NCBI RefSeq assembly: GCF_000720455.1
Contig: NZ_JOAK01000011.1
Location: forward strand, 62,001 to 126,000
Reading direction: 5' to 3'
Length of the DNA: 64,000 bases
From: Streptomyces virginiae
Lineage (GTDB): Bacteria > Actinomycetota > Actinomycetes > Streptomycetales > Streptomycetaceae
The notes beneath the pieces are model-generated. The model did not search any database, was not told where the DNA came from, and saw nothing but the letters and a program-made list of their open reading frames with translations. The translations under genes and the position numbers were made by a program. How positions within the stretch are numbered: the first letter of the stretch is position 1; every line of letters starts with the position of its first letter. Below, one piece after another: positions 63,020-64,000 of this stretch.

Positions 63020-64000
63020 TCAGATCTCCGTGCCGATGGCCGCGAACGCGGCCTCGATCAGGTCCAGGCCCTCGTTCAGCAGGTGCTCGCCGATGACGAT
63101 CGGCGGGAGGAAGCGGAGCACGTTGCCGTAGGTGCCGCAGGTGAGGACGAGCAGGCCCTCGGCGTGGCAGGCCTTGGCGAGCGCGCCGGCCGCCTCCGGG
63201 AACGGGGTCTTGGAGACCGGGTCCTTGACCAGCTCGATCGCGATCATGGCGCCGCGGCCGCGGATGTCGCCGATGATCTCGTACTTCTCCTGCATGGCCG
63301 TCAGGCGGGCCTTCATGATGGCCTCGATCTTCTTCGCCTTGGCGTTGAGGTCGAGCTCCTTCATGGTCTCGATGGAACCGAGCGCACCGGCGCACGCCAC
63401 CGGGTTGCCGCCGTAGGTGCCGCCCAGGCCGCCCGCGTGGGCGGCGTCCATGATCTCGGCGCGGCCGGTCACGGCGGCGAGCGGCAGACCGCCCGCGATG
63501 CCCTTGGCGGTGGTGATCAGGTCCGGGACGATGCCCTCGTCCTCGCACGCGAACCACTGGCCGGTGCGGCAGAAGCCGGACTGGATCTCGTCGGCGACGA
63601 AGACGATGCCGTTCTCGTTGGCGAACTTCACGATCGCCGGCAGGAAGCCCTTGGCCGGCTCGATGAAGCCGCCCTCGCCGAGGACCGGCTCGATGATGAT
63701 CGCGGCGACGTTCTCGGCGCCGATCTGCTTGCTGATCTGGTCGATCGCCTGGGCGGCGGCCTCGGGGCCGCAGTTCTCGGCGCCGGTGGGCCAGCGGTAG
63801 CCGTAGGCGACCGGGACGCGGTAGACCTCGGGGGCGAACGGACCGAAGCCGTGCTTGTACGGCATGTTCTTCGCGGTCAGCGCCATCGTCAGGTTCGTGC
63901 GGCCGTGGTAGCCGTGGTCGAAGACGACGACGGCCTGGCGCTTGGTGTACGAACGGGCGATCTTGACGGCGTTCTCGACGGCCTCGGCGCCGGAGTTGAA
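63020..64000 (-). CDS. gabT: 4-aminobutyrate aminotransferase (N-terminal part outside the window)
   Basis: 326 residues of a class III PLP aminotransferase are visible, reading back from the right edge. FNSGAEAVENAVKIAR, the IIIEPVLGEGGF segment, VADEIQSGFCRTG and the PLP lysine in LITTAKGIAGGLP all match GabT. It would transaminate GABA to succinate semialdehyde, finishing the polyamine route encoded in the same region. About 100 N-terminal residues lie beyond the window. Confidence 0.93.
   Translation of the reverse strand, partial: FNSGAEAVENAVKIARSYTKRQAVVVFDHGYHGRTNLTMALTAKNMPYKHGFGPFAPEVYRVPVAYGYRWPTGAENCGPEAAAQAIDQISKQIGAENVAAIIIEPVLGEGGFIEPAKGFLPAIVKFANENGIVFVADEIQSGFCRTGQWFACEDEGIVPDLITTAKGIAGGLPLAAVTGRAEIMDAAHAGGLGGTYGGNPVACAGALGSIETMKELDLNAKAKKIEAIMKARLTAMQEKYEIIGDIRGRGAMIAIELVKDPVSKTPFPEAAGALAKACHAEGLLVLTCGTYGNVLRFLPPIVIGEHLLNEGLDLIEAAFAAIGTEI

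Overview
The window is a stretch of a Streptomyces (or very close relative) chromosome. Coding GC is very high, GTG starts are common, and the gene order is the conserved core arrangement of that genus: glnK-glnD-ffh, rpsP-khpA-rimM-trmD-rplS, four signal peptidases sipWXYZ, whiG, rpsB-tsf-pyrH-frr-cdsA and rlmN. No insertion sequence, prophage, CRISPR array or canonical tRNA gene was seen.

Layout. (1) 1-4460: nitrogen sensing (end of the PII gene, glnD) and the signal recognition particle protein. (2) 4577-7613: a methyltransferase, proS and a small SprT-like zinc protein with a possible leaderless ECF-type promoter. (3) 7915-14983: ribosomal protein and ribosome/tRNA maturation genes, sipWXYZ, a Nudix hydrolase and a DUF2469 protein. 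(4) 15092-19922: yraN, comM-like, dprA, whiG and a TetR regulator. (5) 19876-26452: an M23 protein, then rpsB-tsf-pyrH-frr-cdsA-rlmN with hairpins in most gaps. (6) 26516-30557: a TPP riboswitch followed by a thiamine-type ABC importer. (7) 30575-38351: a complete P450 system (ferredoxin, reductase, P450), membrane proteins, a LOG-family protein and a degenerate ABC exporter. (8) 38537-43285 and 52368-59589: two halves of a polyamine uptake and catabolism locus, and gabT at the right edge. (9) 43363-48760: a membrane protein behind paired palindromes, a serine hydrolase, a two-component system, a GDPD-type phosphodiesterase and adenosine deaminase. (10) 48872-52173: a DUF4190 membrane protein, then a Ro60-like TROVE protein, three tandem Y-RNA-like structures and a NADAR protein. 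(11) 59739-62851: a prim-pol-like hypothetical, a secreted GH18 chitinase with a DasR-type operator, and a PAP2 phosphatase.

How the genes work together. The polyamine genes form one pathway. PotABC with two PotD proteins imports putrescine or spermidine; an aminotransferase or a FAD-dependent oxidase makes the aminoaldehyde; two aldehyde dehydrogenases make GABA or a glutamylated form; GabT sends it to succinate semialdehyde. An Lrp/AsnC regulator lies divergent to one dehydrogenase.

The most unusual part is 51186-51570, minus strand, just upstream of the TROVE gene. Three consecutive RNAs can each fold into a Y-RNA-like stem with nearly the same internal loop. Two of them carry circularly permuted tRNA-like modules (T arm, then acceptor stem closed by a loop, then D arm). 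The first module matches canonical tRNA arm lengths almost exactly and contains a CAU anticodon-like loop. TROVE proteins with tRNA-mimicking Y RNAs are known in bacteria (YrlA class). The three-member array and the complete permuted cloverleaf deserve checking.
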